Program-made: the position numbers and the translations under genes
Notes under the pieces: model-generated
What the model was told of the DNA's origin: nothing
Databases searched by the model: none
The model's input: only the letters and a program-made list of their open reading frames with translations
Part shown: piece after piece, positions 8,627-18,226 of the stretch
Numbering within the stretch: position 1 is the first letter of the stretch
How the letters are laid out: every line of letters begins with the position of its first letter
NCBI GenBank assembly: GCA_023717565.1
Contig: JAMQPI010000248.1
Span: 1-33,878 of the forward strand
Origin: Pyrinomonadaceae bacterium
Lineage (GTDB): Bacteria > Acidobacteriota > Blastocatellia > Pyrinomonadales > Pyrinomonadaceae
Length of the DNA stretch: 33,878 nt
Reading direction: 5' to 3'

Positions 8627-10616
8627 AGTTCTTAATCTCCAATAGCTCGCTCGTCGTCCCCCCTTTTTTTGTTTCCAACACCGAGCGTGCAACTGCCAAC
8701 GTGGCGATTGCCCGAGGAGTATCCGCCGTGAACCCGCGGGCTAGTTCCACTGCACGATAAATATCTTCCTTCGCGAGCAAACTGAAGATCCCGACGAGAT
8801 CGAAGTTGTCCACAGTCATATTAGTAGTTGACGCCCCGCGTCCCATGGCGAAACGAGCACTGACTTGGGCATCCTCGCCGCTGAATTCAGAGGTTGAGTT
8901 CGCGGCTTTAACCGCCTCACCCAGCGCTTCCCAAACCCGACCTCGGTCGATGTCATACATCTGACTCGCGACGCCTACGAGTGCGCGAGCGTGATCACCG
9001 TCGCCGCCTCCAATGCGGCGGGCGACAGTGGCCGCTTCGTTCAGCACCTCCACAGCGCGATTGGCGTCGGTCTTCTTGAGAAATTGGGCAACCTGCAACA
9101 GCGCCCAGGTCCGCTGAATGTGCGTTAGTTCTGCGGTCGGCAGCAAACGCAGCACTTCCTGCACGTCTTTCTTATCGATCGCGCGACTGACCAGCGTGAA
9201 GTCTACATGGGCGCGCGCCCGCTTGCGAAGATCGCTGTCCGCGATCTTGTCAACCAGATCGCGGGCAGTTATTTCGCCTTTACGAGCAGCCACCAGCGCC
9301 GCCCGGGCGTAGAGTTGATCGCGCTCGGCGGCATTGGCTACACGCTCAGCGAGATCGAGCGATTCGCGCCCCTCATCACGCGATTGATCCTCGGGAACCA
9401 GACCCCGGGTGAGTAGCCGATTCTGCCCGGTGCGCAAATCTTCAGTGGCGTCGGGAGCAATTGAAGAGAGTTGCACTCGCAGCTCAGGAGCGAGCTCAGG
9501 GGCATATTGGTCCAGCAGCGGGAGGATGCGTGCAATCATGAAATACAAACCGCGCCGTCCGGCTATCGTGCGATCCTGGTCGGGCGGTTGCGGCGGTCGC
9601 AAAAGGATCTGGCTTGCCCCGCGTAGAAATGCGAGACGAAGGTCGGGTGCGATGTTCGGCGCCACTATTAGCTCGCGTTGCTGGCTGGAATGATTTTGTC
9701 CGTTGCCTCTGACGATAATGTAGAGGAAAGGCGTAAACACATAGGAAGACAAGACTGACACACCGACCGCGTCAGAGGTAGGATCGGCAACGGTGCGGGC
9801 CAGCATGGTAGCAAATCGTTGATCCGCGGCCAGCTGGTCCTTCTCCCTCAGCGTCGAGAGAAAGAAGATGCCCCGGGTGGTAACGCGATCCAGGACTGGA
9901 TCTGCAAACTGTAATGCGCGGGCAATGTCTCCCTCTTCCAGCAAGCGGCTGGCGAGTTGGAGTCGTTGCGACAACGCGAAAGGCGGGTCTTCCGGATCGG
10001 CGGTCTTGAGCGTGGCCGCATTGGCGTTGCCAGAACCCGCACCGCTGGTCTCTCGATTGGTATCGTCAGTTAGCTGGGCCAGGAACTCTTCTGATAGCGC
10101 TCGGTCACGTTTGGCCGAGAGTCGCAACACTTCACTGCGCAACTCGGGCGGCGACTGAATGTACTCGTTCGCACCGCGAGATGCAGATCGACTCTTTTCT
10201 TCATAACGTTGCCAAGCTTCCTTGTCGGCCGTGCCAGCCGCATCCCAGGCGCGGCGGAACAGCGTGCGCGCTTTCTCAACATCGGATTCCCAAAGCGCGT
10301 CGGCCGCCCGGGCCTGCACCCGAGCACGCAAGGTTTGGTCTTGATAACTGCGGGCCTCGTCCGCCAGCGAAGTCAAGAGAGAGATCGCAATTGTACGGCG
10401 TTGGAGAGCGAGTGGATTGGGTTCTTCGCCTTTTGTTTTCCTTTTCTCTTTGAGCGACGCTGGTGGCGCTTTGCTTTCCGGCGTCTGGGCTCGAACTATG
10501 AGAGTTGGCACCAGAGATCCAATTATCAGTGCGACCATCAGAACGATGGGAAACGGGTAAGTGCTACCAATCATCGGATTTCCTCTCTTTGAGACTGCGG
10601 GGCGGGTGGCCCGCAC
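8625..10616 (-). CDS. Secreted protein of unknown function (paralog of 10872..12785)
   Basis: Long ORF with N-terminal hydrophobic signal-like segment (TYPFPIVLMVALIIGSLVPTLIVRAQT), alpha-helical repeat-like sequence; clear similarity to the next gene (LRARVQARAADALWESDVEKARTLFRRAWDAA). Confidence 0.85.
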   Translation of the reverse strand: MRATRPAVSKRGNPMIGSTYPFPIVLMVALIIGSLVPTLIVRAQTPESKAPPASLKEKRKTKGEEPNPLALQRRTIAISLLTSLADEARSYQDQTLRARVQARAADALWESDVEKARTLFRRAWDAAGTADKEAWQRYEEKSRSASRGANEYIQSPPELRSEVLRLSAKRDRALSEEFLAQLTDDTNRETSGAGSGNANAATLKTADPEDPPFALSQRLQLASRLLEEGDIARALQFADPVLDRVTTRGIFFLSTLREKDQLAADQRFATMLARTVADPTSDAVGVSVLSSYVFTPFLYIIVRGNGQNHSSQQRELIVAPNIAPDLRLAFLRGASQILLRPPQPPDQDRTIAGRRGLYFMIARILPLLDQYAPELAPELRVQLSSIAPDATEDLRTGQNRLLTRGLVPEDQSRDEGRESLDLAERVANAAERDQLYARAALVAARKGEITARDLVDKIADSDLRKRARAHVDFTLVSRAIDKKDVQEVLRLLPTAELTHIQRTWALLQVAQFLKKTDANRAVEVLNEAATVARRIGGGDGDHARALVGVASQMYDIDRGRVWEALGEAVKAANSTSEFSGEDAQVSARFAMGRGASTTNMTVDNFDLVGIFSLLAKEDIYRAVELARGFTADTPRAIATLAVARSVLETKKGGTTSELLEIKN

Positions 10617-10758
10617 ACGTTGCTCATACGAGGGTTGATTCTTCCGGTTCAGTCAAATTCAGGGCGGGCTAGCTAACTCTACTCGTTGAGGCTGGCGAAA
10701 GTCGAGTGGTGGATAAACAGTACTTACCGATCTTTGAGCTTTCGGGCTGGTGAAAAAC

Positions 10759-10816
10759 ACGATCCACGAAACCCCATGAAACGGGTTGTCTTGTTTCGTG
10801 CTATTTCGTGGATCGT
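10759..10816. repeat. Inverted repeat ACGATCCACGAAA...TTTCGTGGATCGT
   Basis: 13-nt perfect arms (10759-10771 / 10804-10816) with an inner CATGAAAC/GTTTCGTG near-palindrome; intergenic. Confidence 0.85.
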
Positions 10817-10871
10817 CTTGACCGTTTGTTACATCAACCTTGAATCTTCACGATTGCTCTTCTGGGCGGAG

Positions 10872-12785
10872 TCACTGCCCCCTTGGCAGCTGCACAGCAG
10901 TAGGAGTTTTCTCGAGCACAGACCGAGCTACTGCCAGAGTGGCGGTGGCGCGCGGTGCTTCGCCCGTGAAACTCTTCGCCGTCTCAACCGACCTTAAGAA
11001 ATCATCGCGAGCCAGCGCGCGGAAGGCACCCAGCAAGTTGAAGTCCTCGGCGGTGGCGCTGGTCGCCAGGACCATGGATTCCGTTCGCAGCTGCGCGCCT
11101 ACTCTACTGTCGTCGCCGGTGAAGCCGTCCGCGGAATTGGCGGCTTTGACGGCCTCACTAATTGTCTCCCAGGCGCGCACGCGATCAGCCTGCGTCAGGC
11201 CGGTGGCCACTGCTACCAGCGCCCGTGCTCGATCGGGGTCGCTGCTGCCGATGCGCCGGGCTTCGGTTCCCGCCTCCTCAAGCAACTCAAGGGCACGGGA
11301 TCGATCGGAAGTCATTAGGAGCCGGGCCGCTTGGGTGAAAGCCCATACGCGTTGCAGGCTGGTGAGCTCGCCGGTCTTGGCTATGCGGGCCGCTTCGAGA
11401 GCGTTCTTGTCGTTGATTGCCGACTGGGCCGTTTGAAAATCGATATAACTGCGTACGTGCTTGCGTAATTCGCTCTCCTCTATCTTGTCGACCAGGTCGC
11501 GCGCTCGCGGATCGCCTCTACCTGCGAGCGCGACTGCCAGGTCGGCATAGATCGCATCGCGCTCTGCGGATGTGCGGGCTCGGTCAAGACGGCCCTGCAT
11601 GGTATCGACCGGATCACCCGAGCTGGGCGGCGTAATGCCATTTGTGACTGCCCGATTTTCACCGCCACGCATATCGTCCGATACGTCGGCAGCCATCGCA
11701 GCCATTTGCGTGCGCAGGTCAGCGGCCCGTTCAGGTGCATACTCCTCAAACAGCGGAAGCAGGCGACGGATAACCATGTACTTCCCAACGCGGCCTGAAG
11801 ATGTAGGGTCCTGATCCGGCGGCGCGAGCGGACGCAGCAGGACTTGCGAGGCCACGCGAAAGAAAGTCGCGCGCAGGGCCGGAGGCAGATCGGGTCTGGG
11901 GGCCGGGGGTCTCTGCCGGTTTTGGTTGGCGCCACCGCCGGCGTCAAAGGTTACATACAAGAACGGCGTAAAGGCATAGGACGAGAGCCCCGAGACAGTG
12001 TTGGCGTCTGATCCGGGGTCGCGTTCAGTACGAGCAAGCAGCGAGGCGAACCCCTGATCGGCCGCTGCGGCATTTTTTTCGCGCAGCGCCGAGAGGAAGG
12101 TGATTGAATCCATGTTTACCTGATCAAGTACCGGGCCCGCAAACTCGAGGGCCCGTTCGACATCTCCATCCTCCAACAAGCGCCGCGCCAGAGCTAATCG
12201 CTTCGCCGCTGCTGGAGATGCTGAGAAGTCATTAGCGGAGTTGTTCTGGCGAGCCTTGTCGCTGGCGGTCTCAGCTTCCTTCTTGTTTGCTTCAGCTAGC
12301 CTTGCGAGAAACTCCTCCCCCAGCGCTCGATCGCGTTTGGCCGCAAGTCTTAGAACCTCCGCGCGCAGATCGGGACGCGCAGTCCGGAGTCGGGCACCGG
12401 TTCCCGGTGGCCTAGCTGACTCCTCGGCACCACGTCGGTCGCTCTCGGCGTCTTCCGTCTCGGCGGCTTCCCAGGCCTTACGAAACAAGCCGCGAGCTCT
12501 TTCGCTATCGGTCTCCCAGAGTACATCGGCAACCCTCGCCTGGACGCGGGCCCGGAGTTTGGGCTCGCGGAAGCTGCGAGCATCATCAGCAAGTGATTGC
12601 AACAATGAAATGGCAACTACTTGCCGCTGAGCTGCGACTGGATCTGCCTCTTCAGCTTTAACTGTCTTGCTTCGAGCAGACTTCGGTGGAGTTATTTCCT
12701 TTTTTTCGGCAGGAGCCTGAGCATAAAGCACCGAGGTGAGCGCCATAAGACATAGGCCAGCTAGAAGGGAAGCACGATGGGCCAT
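10872..12785 (-). CDS. Secreted protein of unknown function (paralog of 8625..10616)
   Basis: Signal peptide ASLLAGLCLMALTSVLYAQA; LRARVQARVADVLWETDSERARGLFRKAWEAAET and C-terminal FTGEAPRATATLAVARSVLE match the neighbouring paralog. Confidence 0.87.
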   Translation of the reverse strand: MAHRASLLAGLCLMALTSVLYAQAPAEKKEITPPKSARSKTVKAEEADPVAAQRQVVAISLLQSLADDARSFREPKLRARVQARVADVLWETDSERARGLFRKAWEAAETEDAESDRRGAEESARPPGTGARLRTARPDLRAEVLRLAAKRDRALGEEFLARLAEANKKEAETASDKARQNNSANDFSASPAAAKRLALARRLLEDGDVERALEFAGPVLDQVNMDSITFLSALREKNAAAADQGFASLLARTERDPGSDANTVSGLSSYAFTPFLYVTFDAGGGANQNRQRPPAPRPDLPPALRATFFRVASQVLLRPLAPPDQDPTSSGRVGKYMVIRRLLPLFEEYAPERAADLRTQMAAMAADVSDDMRGGENRAVTNGITPPSSGDPVDTMQGRLDRARTSAERDAIYADLAVALAGRGDPRARDLVDKIEESELRKHVRSYIDFQTAQSAINDKNALEAARIAKTGELTSLQRVWAFTQAARLLMTSDRSRALELLEEAGTEARRIGSSDPDRARALVAVATGLTQADRVRAWETISEAVKAANSADGFTGDDSRVGAQLRTESMVLATSATAEDFNLLGAFRALARDDFLRSVETAKSFTGEAPRATATLAVARSVLEKTPTAVQLPRGQ

Positions 12786-12908
12786 ATTGTTCTCCTACGA
12801 GGTAAGCTTGAAAGATAGGCGTGGGCCAATCGCTTACACGTGTGGGGAGCGATTCAGTTCCAGAAAGGTGAAAGAAATTTTGGGGGTGAGTCTTCAGGGC
12901 GGGGGGGT

Positions 12909-13006
12909 CACGCAAAGACGCAAAGGGAGCAAAGACGCAAAGAAGAACCAGGCACCTTTCATGTAATCTCTTCTTTGCGTCTTTGCTCCCTTTGCGTCTT
13001 TGCGTG
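12909..13006. repeat. Perfect 36-bp inverted repeat of GCAAAGACGCAAAG units
   Basis: CACGCAAAGACGCAAAGGGAGCAAAGACGCAAAGAA (12909-12944) is the exact reverse complement of 12971-13006; 26-nt loop; intergenic. Confidence 0.95.
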
Positions 13007-13034
13007 GGACTCTTGGATCTCCAAGGCTCGTTCC

Positions 13035-13604
13035 CTAGACCGCAACCACCTCGATCTCCGGGTCGACTTCCTGCTTAAGCATACCTTCAATCGCCATCAA
13101 CGTTCCGGTCAATGAACTGGGGCAACTTCCACAGGCACCCTGGTACCGGATGCTCAGGGTATGGTCCTTGAGGCCAAGCACTTCCAGGTAGCCGCCATCA
13201 CCCATGAGCGCGGGTCGCACTTTCTCATCCAGGATGTCGTTTATTTTTAACAGGCGAGGGTCGTCGCTGGTGATGGCCGCTATTGAACCCCCAACTGCCG
13301 CTCCGGCTGCCGCCGCCGCACCGTTGGACGACCCAACCGATTCAGCCGCGCGAATCGGTACGGCCAGGGTAGGAAGCAGATCGTCCCAATCTCCTTCGTC
13401 ATCCTTTTCAACCGTAATCATGCGGTCCATGTAGAAGACGGAAACCACGTGGTCCACATCAAAGAGTGCCTTGGCGAGAGGGTCAGTCTGCGCCTGTGTG
13501 CGAGAGGGATAAGAATGAGCAGTGCCGTGGCTCACCGCCTCTCGGAGGATAAACTTGACGGCGTTTGGGTTAGGTGTCTCTTCAATATCACTAATCTTCG
13601 GCAT
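13035..13604 (-). CDS. NFU-type Fe-S scaffold protein (Nfu N-terminal domain plus NifU C-terminal domain)
   Basis: MPKISDIEETPNPNAVKFIL...DPLAKALFDVDHVVSVFYMDRMITVEK (Nfu_N) and VRPALMGDGGYLEVLGLKDHTLSIRYQGACGSCPSSLTGTLMAIEGMLKQEVDPEIEVVAV (CxxC). Start chosen at the internal ATG. Confidence 0.92.
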   Translation of the reverse strand: MPKISDIEETPNPNAVKFILREAVSHGTAHSYPSRTQAQTDPLAKALFDVDHVVSVFYMDRMITVEKDDEGDWDDLLPTLAVPIRAAESVGSSNGAAAAAGAAVGGSIAAITSDDPRLLKINDILDEKVRPALMGDGGYLEVLGLKDHTLSIRYQGACGSCPSSLTGTLMAIEGMLKQEVDPEIEVVAV

Positions 13605-13782
13605 TTCCTGTTCTCCCTTTGTTCGCTTCCCGCGACTCACTTTAACTGGCGAAGGTAGTCTGCCTCTCGCGAATACGCAGCCATTATAGCTGGTTTAGTG
13701 ATTAAGCGCAGGTTGGCGGAGTAGGCCCGTATTCATGACAAATTCAGGCACTAAACACACCCAAAAGTGAATGCAAGAATTG

Positions 13783-13811
13783 TTGCCAAAATCGCGGGCC
13801 AGGAATATACT
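13783..13811 (+). promoter_or_regulatory. Candidate sigma70-type promoter TTGCCA-17-TATACT
   Basis: TTGCCA at 13783-13788, 17-nt spacer, TATACT at 13806-13811, in an intergenic gap flanked by two minus-strand genes. Confidence 0.6.
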
Positions 13812-13817
13812 CCGTGC

Positions 13818-13904
13818 CCTCACTTGCCCCCCCCTTATCAAGAGGTGAGACAAGCTGAGATTGAGGCAGGCGATTGCGAGGGTCGCCTGCCTCTTCTTTT
13901 TGTT
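13818..13904 (+). ncRNA. Candidate small RNA (about 85 nt), unassigned family
   Basis: Lies between the promoter at 13783-13811 and a perfect hairpin/T-tract; no gene follows on the plus strand. Start position is estimated. Confidence 0.45.
13863..13904 (+). terminator. Rho-independent terminator
   Basis: GAGGCAGGCGA (13863-13873) / TCGCCTGCCTC (13883-13893) perfect 11-bp stem followed by TTCTTTTTGTT. Confidence 0.8.
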
Positions 13905-13914
13905 AGAAATGCAA

Positions 13915-16900
13915 TTAGCGTTTGCCGCTCAGGTTGGCCCATTCACCGGACTGAATGAAGTTGGCCCAGTAGAAGGGGTGGAGTTGACCGTTACGTTTAA
14001 GCAGGTCGAGTTGCACTTGCCTGAGCGCGGCGCTGCGGCCCATGCCAAGTCTTAGATTCTTGTAGTAACCGATCATTAAGTTTCTGGTTGAATAGTCACT
14101 GACGGGCCAAAGGCTCATCACCAAAGTCTCTGCACCGGCCAACACGAACGCGCGGCGCAATCCGTAGACTCCTTCGCCATTGCGCACCTCACCCAGGCCG
14201 GTATCGCACGCGGATAAAACAACCAACTCTGTGCCCCACAAGTTCAACCCCGATGCTTCCATCGCTGTCAGGATGCCATCCTCACCAGTGGCTCTATCGA
14301 GATTAGCGCCCGCCAACGCGAGACCCGAGCGCAGCAATGGATTCTCAATCCTGGTGTTTGCGCTGATGGCGCGAGTGCCCCGCGTATCGGTCGGGGCCAG
14401 CTCGTCGCTCAAGAAAAAGCCGTGCGTTGCGATATGCAGAATGCGCGGGGCGGCGGCCTGCTTTAGACGTGCTTCGGTGGCTTGTTCACCAGCCAGGAGG
14501 TTAGCTTCCGGAAAGAGCGTTTGGATCGTGCGTGCTTCCTGGGCCGTGGCGCTGAGTGGCGCAAAGTAGACATCTGAAATGTCACGCGCCTCAATCACGT
14601 TTCTGCGTTTTGCTCTCAGCGCATCCGGTTTCGCTGTCCCATTCCTGGCTGCCCGCTCCGTGACAGGTTCCCCGAAGAATGGGTTAGCAATCAAGAGTGG
14701 TTGATGCGTGCTTTCGGGCGCCGTCTGCATGCTCAACAGGTCGCGTCCGCTGGTCAGATAGGTGAAAGAGAAACGCTCTATCAGGTAATGTCCGCGTTCA
14801 TCGACAAGTGCCTCAAACGGAATCAGGTTCAATTCGCCGTCCGGTGAGACTAGCAACTGAGTCGCATCGCCAACGAGGGTGCGAACGGGTTGCATCAGCT
14901 TTTCGTCGACCACGCGTGCCAATTCACGCGATTCGCGTCGCAAAGGGTCGCGCAGCGCCTGACGCAGGGAGCCAATCGCATTGTTGATCGCTTTCGCGTC
15001 GCCGAGGTCAAGCCACCTGACTTCACCACTCCGGCGCAGAACGTACGCGACGTAGCGTGGTTCTTTATAAGCTTCGCTCGCCCTCTTCGAGTTTGGGTTG
15101 AACGGGCAATAAATCGCGAATTCTACGAGCGCTGCATTAATGGGAATAGCTGCTTGCACGGCGGACAGAGTCACGGGCTGCGAAGCGGCTCGAAACCGTG
15201 CGCTGCGGCGGCTTATCTGCGCTTCAAGCCGTTCCTTTTGTCGTTCCAATTCGCTGATCTGCTTCTGGTGATCTTCGATCGACCTGGTTTGCGGCCCATT
15301 GAGGACCAGGCGAGCCAGGTCTGAAGTGGTCTCGTTGTATTGCTCGATTAGCGCTCGTTCTTCGGGAGTTGATCGTTGCCGCAAAGAGGCGAAGCTTTGC
15401 GACATGGCATCTAGCACGCGTCCTTTGCGCTGTAATACCACCAGAGCTGCCAGCGCGCTGGCGGCTCCGTCATGCGGCGCTAAATCGACGCTCAATGAAA
15501 TGGTTCGGTCGGTTCGGCGCCCAAGCCCGAGTGAACTTATGTAGGAGAGCTTCTCACTCTCTGACCCGATGAGTAGGTTTAGCTGGAGGTTGAGCTCGAT
15601 GGCGGCATCAACACGCTGTTGGAATTTCACTGCTTCCGCCAGATTCCGTTGCGACGCATACATCATTGCGATGTTGCCCAGGGAGGTGGTGGTTAGGGAG
15701 TGGTTTGGTCCGTAACTTCTCTCCGAAATCCGCAACACTCGGAGGTATGTCTCCAGTGATTTCTCGTACTGGTCTCGGAAGTCATAAAGGCCGGCCAAAT
15801 TATTCAGAGTGGTGGCCGAGTTTGCGTTGTCAGGGCCGAGGGTCTTTTCAGTGATTGCTATTGATTTCAGATAATAGTCTTCGGCCTGAGCGTGCTCTCC
15901 TCGTCCCTGGGCGGAACGGCCAAGATGGTGCAGGCTTTCGGCGAACTTGAGATTATCGGGCCCTAGTGTTTTTTGATACGTTGCGTCGGCGCGCAAGAAG
16001 AGTTGCTTGGCTTTCTCCTTATCGGTACGTAAGTACAAGACGCCGAACTCACCAAGCACATCGCCGACTAGCTCATGGTCAGGGCCAACAGTTTTCTCAG
16101 CGATCTCCAACGCGCTTTGCAGTGTCGCTTCCTTTCGTTTTTGATCCTTTATGATTCTGGCGAGGTCGCCCAGACACCTGGCCACCAGGAAGTGTTCTGA
16201 TCCGAGTGTCTTCTGACTGATGTCAACGGCGCGCTGCAGCAGTTCTTCGGATTTGGTTCTTTCGTTCGTCCAAAAGTACAAAATTCCCAGCGCTCGGGTG
16301 ATGTCGATTGCCTGCGGGTGTCCTGGTCCTAAGGACTTCTCGCTAATCGACAGGGCGCGTTGAAACAATGATTCGGCTTTTCCATACTCTTGTTTGTAGA
16401 AGTGGTAATAAGCGAGTTGGTGTATTACCCGAGCGGTAAAAGGGTGTTCCGCGCCAAAGACACTCTCGCTGATAGCCAACGCGCGCTCAGCGAACAAACG
16501 AACGTCCTCATACTTTCCTTCGATAAGCGCCCGTCTGCTGTCCGCTTCGAGTTTGCGCGCATCGTGCAATAAGCGATCATTCCTGGTGGCGGCGTGAATT
16601 TCGGCAACGCGAATCTCGTACAGTCCGGCCGGAGCGCTTTTCGAAGATGCCCTAACAATCAACCGATAGGTGCCCGCCGCCCCGGCAACCATCTCAATTC
16701 TTTCTTCTCCTTGTTTTTGGTATTCGCCATCAAAACTAACGATGATCTCGCGCTCCTTTCCGAGCAGTTGGATAGCGACGTCTATGCCCTGTTGCTCGAC
16801 CAGGACGCTGGCGTATTGGCCCTCAGTCAGAGTGATTTGATAACTGTGCTCATCGCCGCCGACCAATTCGTGTGCTACCGGTTTGCCTAACTCAAGTGAG

Positions 16901-17130
16901 GTAGACTCGACGATCCTTTGCGGTAACAACGCCAGATTCATGGCGAATGGACTCCCCGATGCCTGTGAGTTGAGGGAACACAAAACACCTAAGAGAAGCG
17001 CTGCGGAGAAAGATAGCCTGAGGGTTGTTCCGCCTAAGAGGTTTGGTCTCGAGCAGTCGAGTATGAGGTTGAACATGTGCCGAACTCCGTTGCCTTGCGG
17101 TCGAGTGTCCTGGTCAGGTGGTGGAATCAT
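13915..17130 (-). CDS. TPR-CHAT protein (caspase-like CHAT protease domain with N-terminal tetratricopeptide repeats)
   Basis: Multiple 42-aa TPRs (e.g. YGKAESLFQRALSISEKSLGPGHPQAIDITRALGILYFW); CHAT signature with His in ILHIATHGFF and Cys in ELVVLSACDTGLGEVRNGEGVYGLRRAFVLAGAETLVMSLWPVSD. Alternative start at 17076 possible. Confidence 0.93.
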   Translation of the reverse strand: MIPPPDQDTRPQGNGVRHMFNLILDCSRPNLLGGTTLRLSFSAALLLGVLCSLNSQASGSPFAMNLALLPQRIVESTSLELGKPVAHELVGGDEHSYQITLTEGQYASVLVEQQGIDVAIQLLGKEREIIVSFDGEYQKQGEERIEMVAGAAGTYRLIVRASSKSAPAGLYEIRVAEIHAATRNDRLLHDARKLEADSRRALIEGKYEDVRLFAERALAISESVFGAEHPFTARVIHQLAYYHFYKQEYGKAESLFQRALSISEKSLGPGHPQAIDITRALGILYFWTNERTKSEELLQRAVDISQKTLGSEHFLVARCLGDLARIIKDQKRKEATLQSALEIAEKTVGPDHELVGDVLGEFGVLYLRTDKEKAKQLFLRADATYQKTLGPDNLKFAESLHHLGRSAQGRGEHAQAEDYYLKSIAITEKTLGPDNANSATTLNNLAGLYDFRDQYEKSLETYLRVLRISERSYGPNHSLTTTSLGNIAMMYASQRNLAEAVKFQQRVDAAIELNLQLNLLIGSESEKLSYISSLGLGRRTDRTISLSVDLAPHDGAASALAALVVLQRKGRVLDAMSQSFASLRQRSTPEERALIEQYNETTSDLARLVLNGPQTRSIEDHQKQISELERQKERLEAQISRRSARFRAASQPVTLSAVQAAIPINAALVEFAIYCPFNPNSKRASEAYKEPRYVAYVLRRSGEVRWLDLGDAKAINNAIGSLRQALRDPLRRESRELARVVDEKLMQPVRTLVGDATQLLVSPDGELNLIPFEALVDERGHYLIERFSFTYLTSGRDLLSMQTAPESTHQPLLIANPFFGEPVTERAARNGTAKPDALRAKRRNVIEARDISDVYFAPLSATAQEARTIQTLFPEANLLAGEQATEARLKQAAAPRILHIATHGFFLSDELAPTDTRGTRAISANTRIENPLLRSGLALAGANLDRATGEDGILTAMEASGLNLWGTELVVLSACDTGLGEVRNGEGVYGLRRAFVLAGAETLVMSLWPVSDYSTRNLMIGYYKNLRLGMGRSAALRQVQLDLLKRNGQLHPFYWANFIQSGEWANLSGKR

Positions 17131-18170
17131 TATTTCACAACTCTAAACCGATAATCACCGACAATTTCGGACTCGTTGCCGGTCGAGACGCCTGTGACCC
17201 GCAGCACGTAAGCATTTGGCCCCAACAGGCTGGCAGGCAGATTAACTTTGAGAGTTTTCCGGTCTGACGCGGTCGCCTTGATCTTGCTGCTGCTCCAGAT
17301 GTTTCGATTGGTGATCTGATCGATCAGTACCACGCGGTAATCGCGAAAATCGTCTGGCTCCAATTCCAGCTGCAACGACACCCGATCCGTATCAACCGGG
17401 ATTGAAATCACCGGCACTTGCTGAAGACCTCGCATTTGCGGCGTCAGGATGAAGGAGGCAATGTTGACCCCGCGCGGTGACGGCTGCTGGTTGGGCGCGC
17501 TTCGCTCGCCGGCTGCTACTTGAGACTCGGGAGCTTGTTGTTTTAGTTCAGCTGCTAACCGCTCACGCTCCTCGCGCAAGCGCGTCAGTTCCATCTCCGT
17601 TTTTGCAATTGCCTCTCGCTGCTGTTCCAACTCCTTTTGGAGTTCCGATTCGCGGGTTCCGGGCGCTTCCGGATGCCCCTGTGACTGCGATATTTGCTGA
17701 CGAAGTCGCATATTCTCGGACCATAACCAGCTACCTGCTACGAGGAAGGCAATTGCAGCAACCGCGAAGCCCCATTGCCAGGCCAAACGCGGAGTTGTGA
17801 AAAAGCCCTTACCAGCAAACCACCCTGGACGTTTTTTCTCTGTCGGACGTTCTGCGAGGAGTTCTTCCCCAGCCGTCTCACTGAGCGCGGGTTGATGCCT
17901 TTTGGCGTGGGCCTCCAGCGCCTCCGCAAAATCGAGTTTGCCGCGTCTGAATGGTGAGGCGAGAAAATTAGACCGAAAGTCGTTCAACGTAGCCCCCGTG
18001 AGTTCACCCTGCACGTAAGCATCTATCAGGTCTTTTTCGGCGGCGCTCAACGCGACGGCGAATTCGCCATCGGTAATACTCATCTCGTCGAAACTCTCGG
18101 TCTCGGCCTCAGGCAGAGAACCGAGCAGATACTTAACGATCTTCTCGTTGTTAGCTGCCGGGTTATTCAT
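17130..18170 (-). CDS. Anti-sigma-factor-like single-pass membrane protein
   Basis: N-terminal helical region (KYLLGSLPEAETESFDEMSITDGEFAVALSAAEKDLIDAYVQGEL) typical of acidobacterial anti-sigma-like proteins, one TM (GFAVAAIAFLVAGSWLW), coiled coil, C-terminal beta domain; between sigma factor and CHAT genes, with TAATG stop/start overlap to CHAT. Confidence 0.72.
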   Translation of the reverse strand: MNNPAANNEKIVKYLLGSLPEAETESFDEMSITDGEFAVALSAAEKDLIDAYVQGELTGATLNDFRSNFLASPFRRGKLDFAEALEAHAKRHQPALSETAGEELLAERPTEKKRPGWFAGKGFFTTPRLAWQWGFAVAAIAFLVAGSWLWSENMRLRQQISQSQGHPEAPGTRESELQKELEQQREAIAKTEMELTRLREERERLAAELKQQAPESQVAAGERSAPNQQPSPRGVNIASFILTPQMRGLQQVPVISIPVDTDRVSLQLELEPDDFRDYRVVLIDQITNRNIWSSSKIKATASDRKTLKVNLPASLLGPNAYVLRVTGVSTGNESEIVGDYRFRVVK

Positions 18171-18226
18171 TTTTGGTAGAAGTTAGACCGCTCCCCATAC
18201 TTATTAGACAATATCGAGAAAGTATT

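Noticed and set aside
13831-13860. CTTATCAAGAG resembling the 5' end of a SAM-I riboswitch
   Set aside because: The downstream SAM-I core (GGAGGGA..GAAACC..GGCAACC) is absent and no plus-strand gene follows; kept only as an unassigned sRNA candidate.
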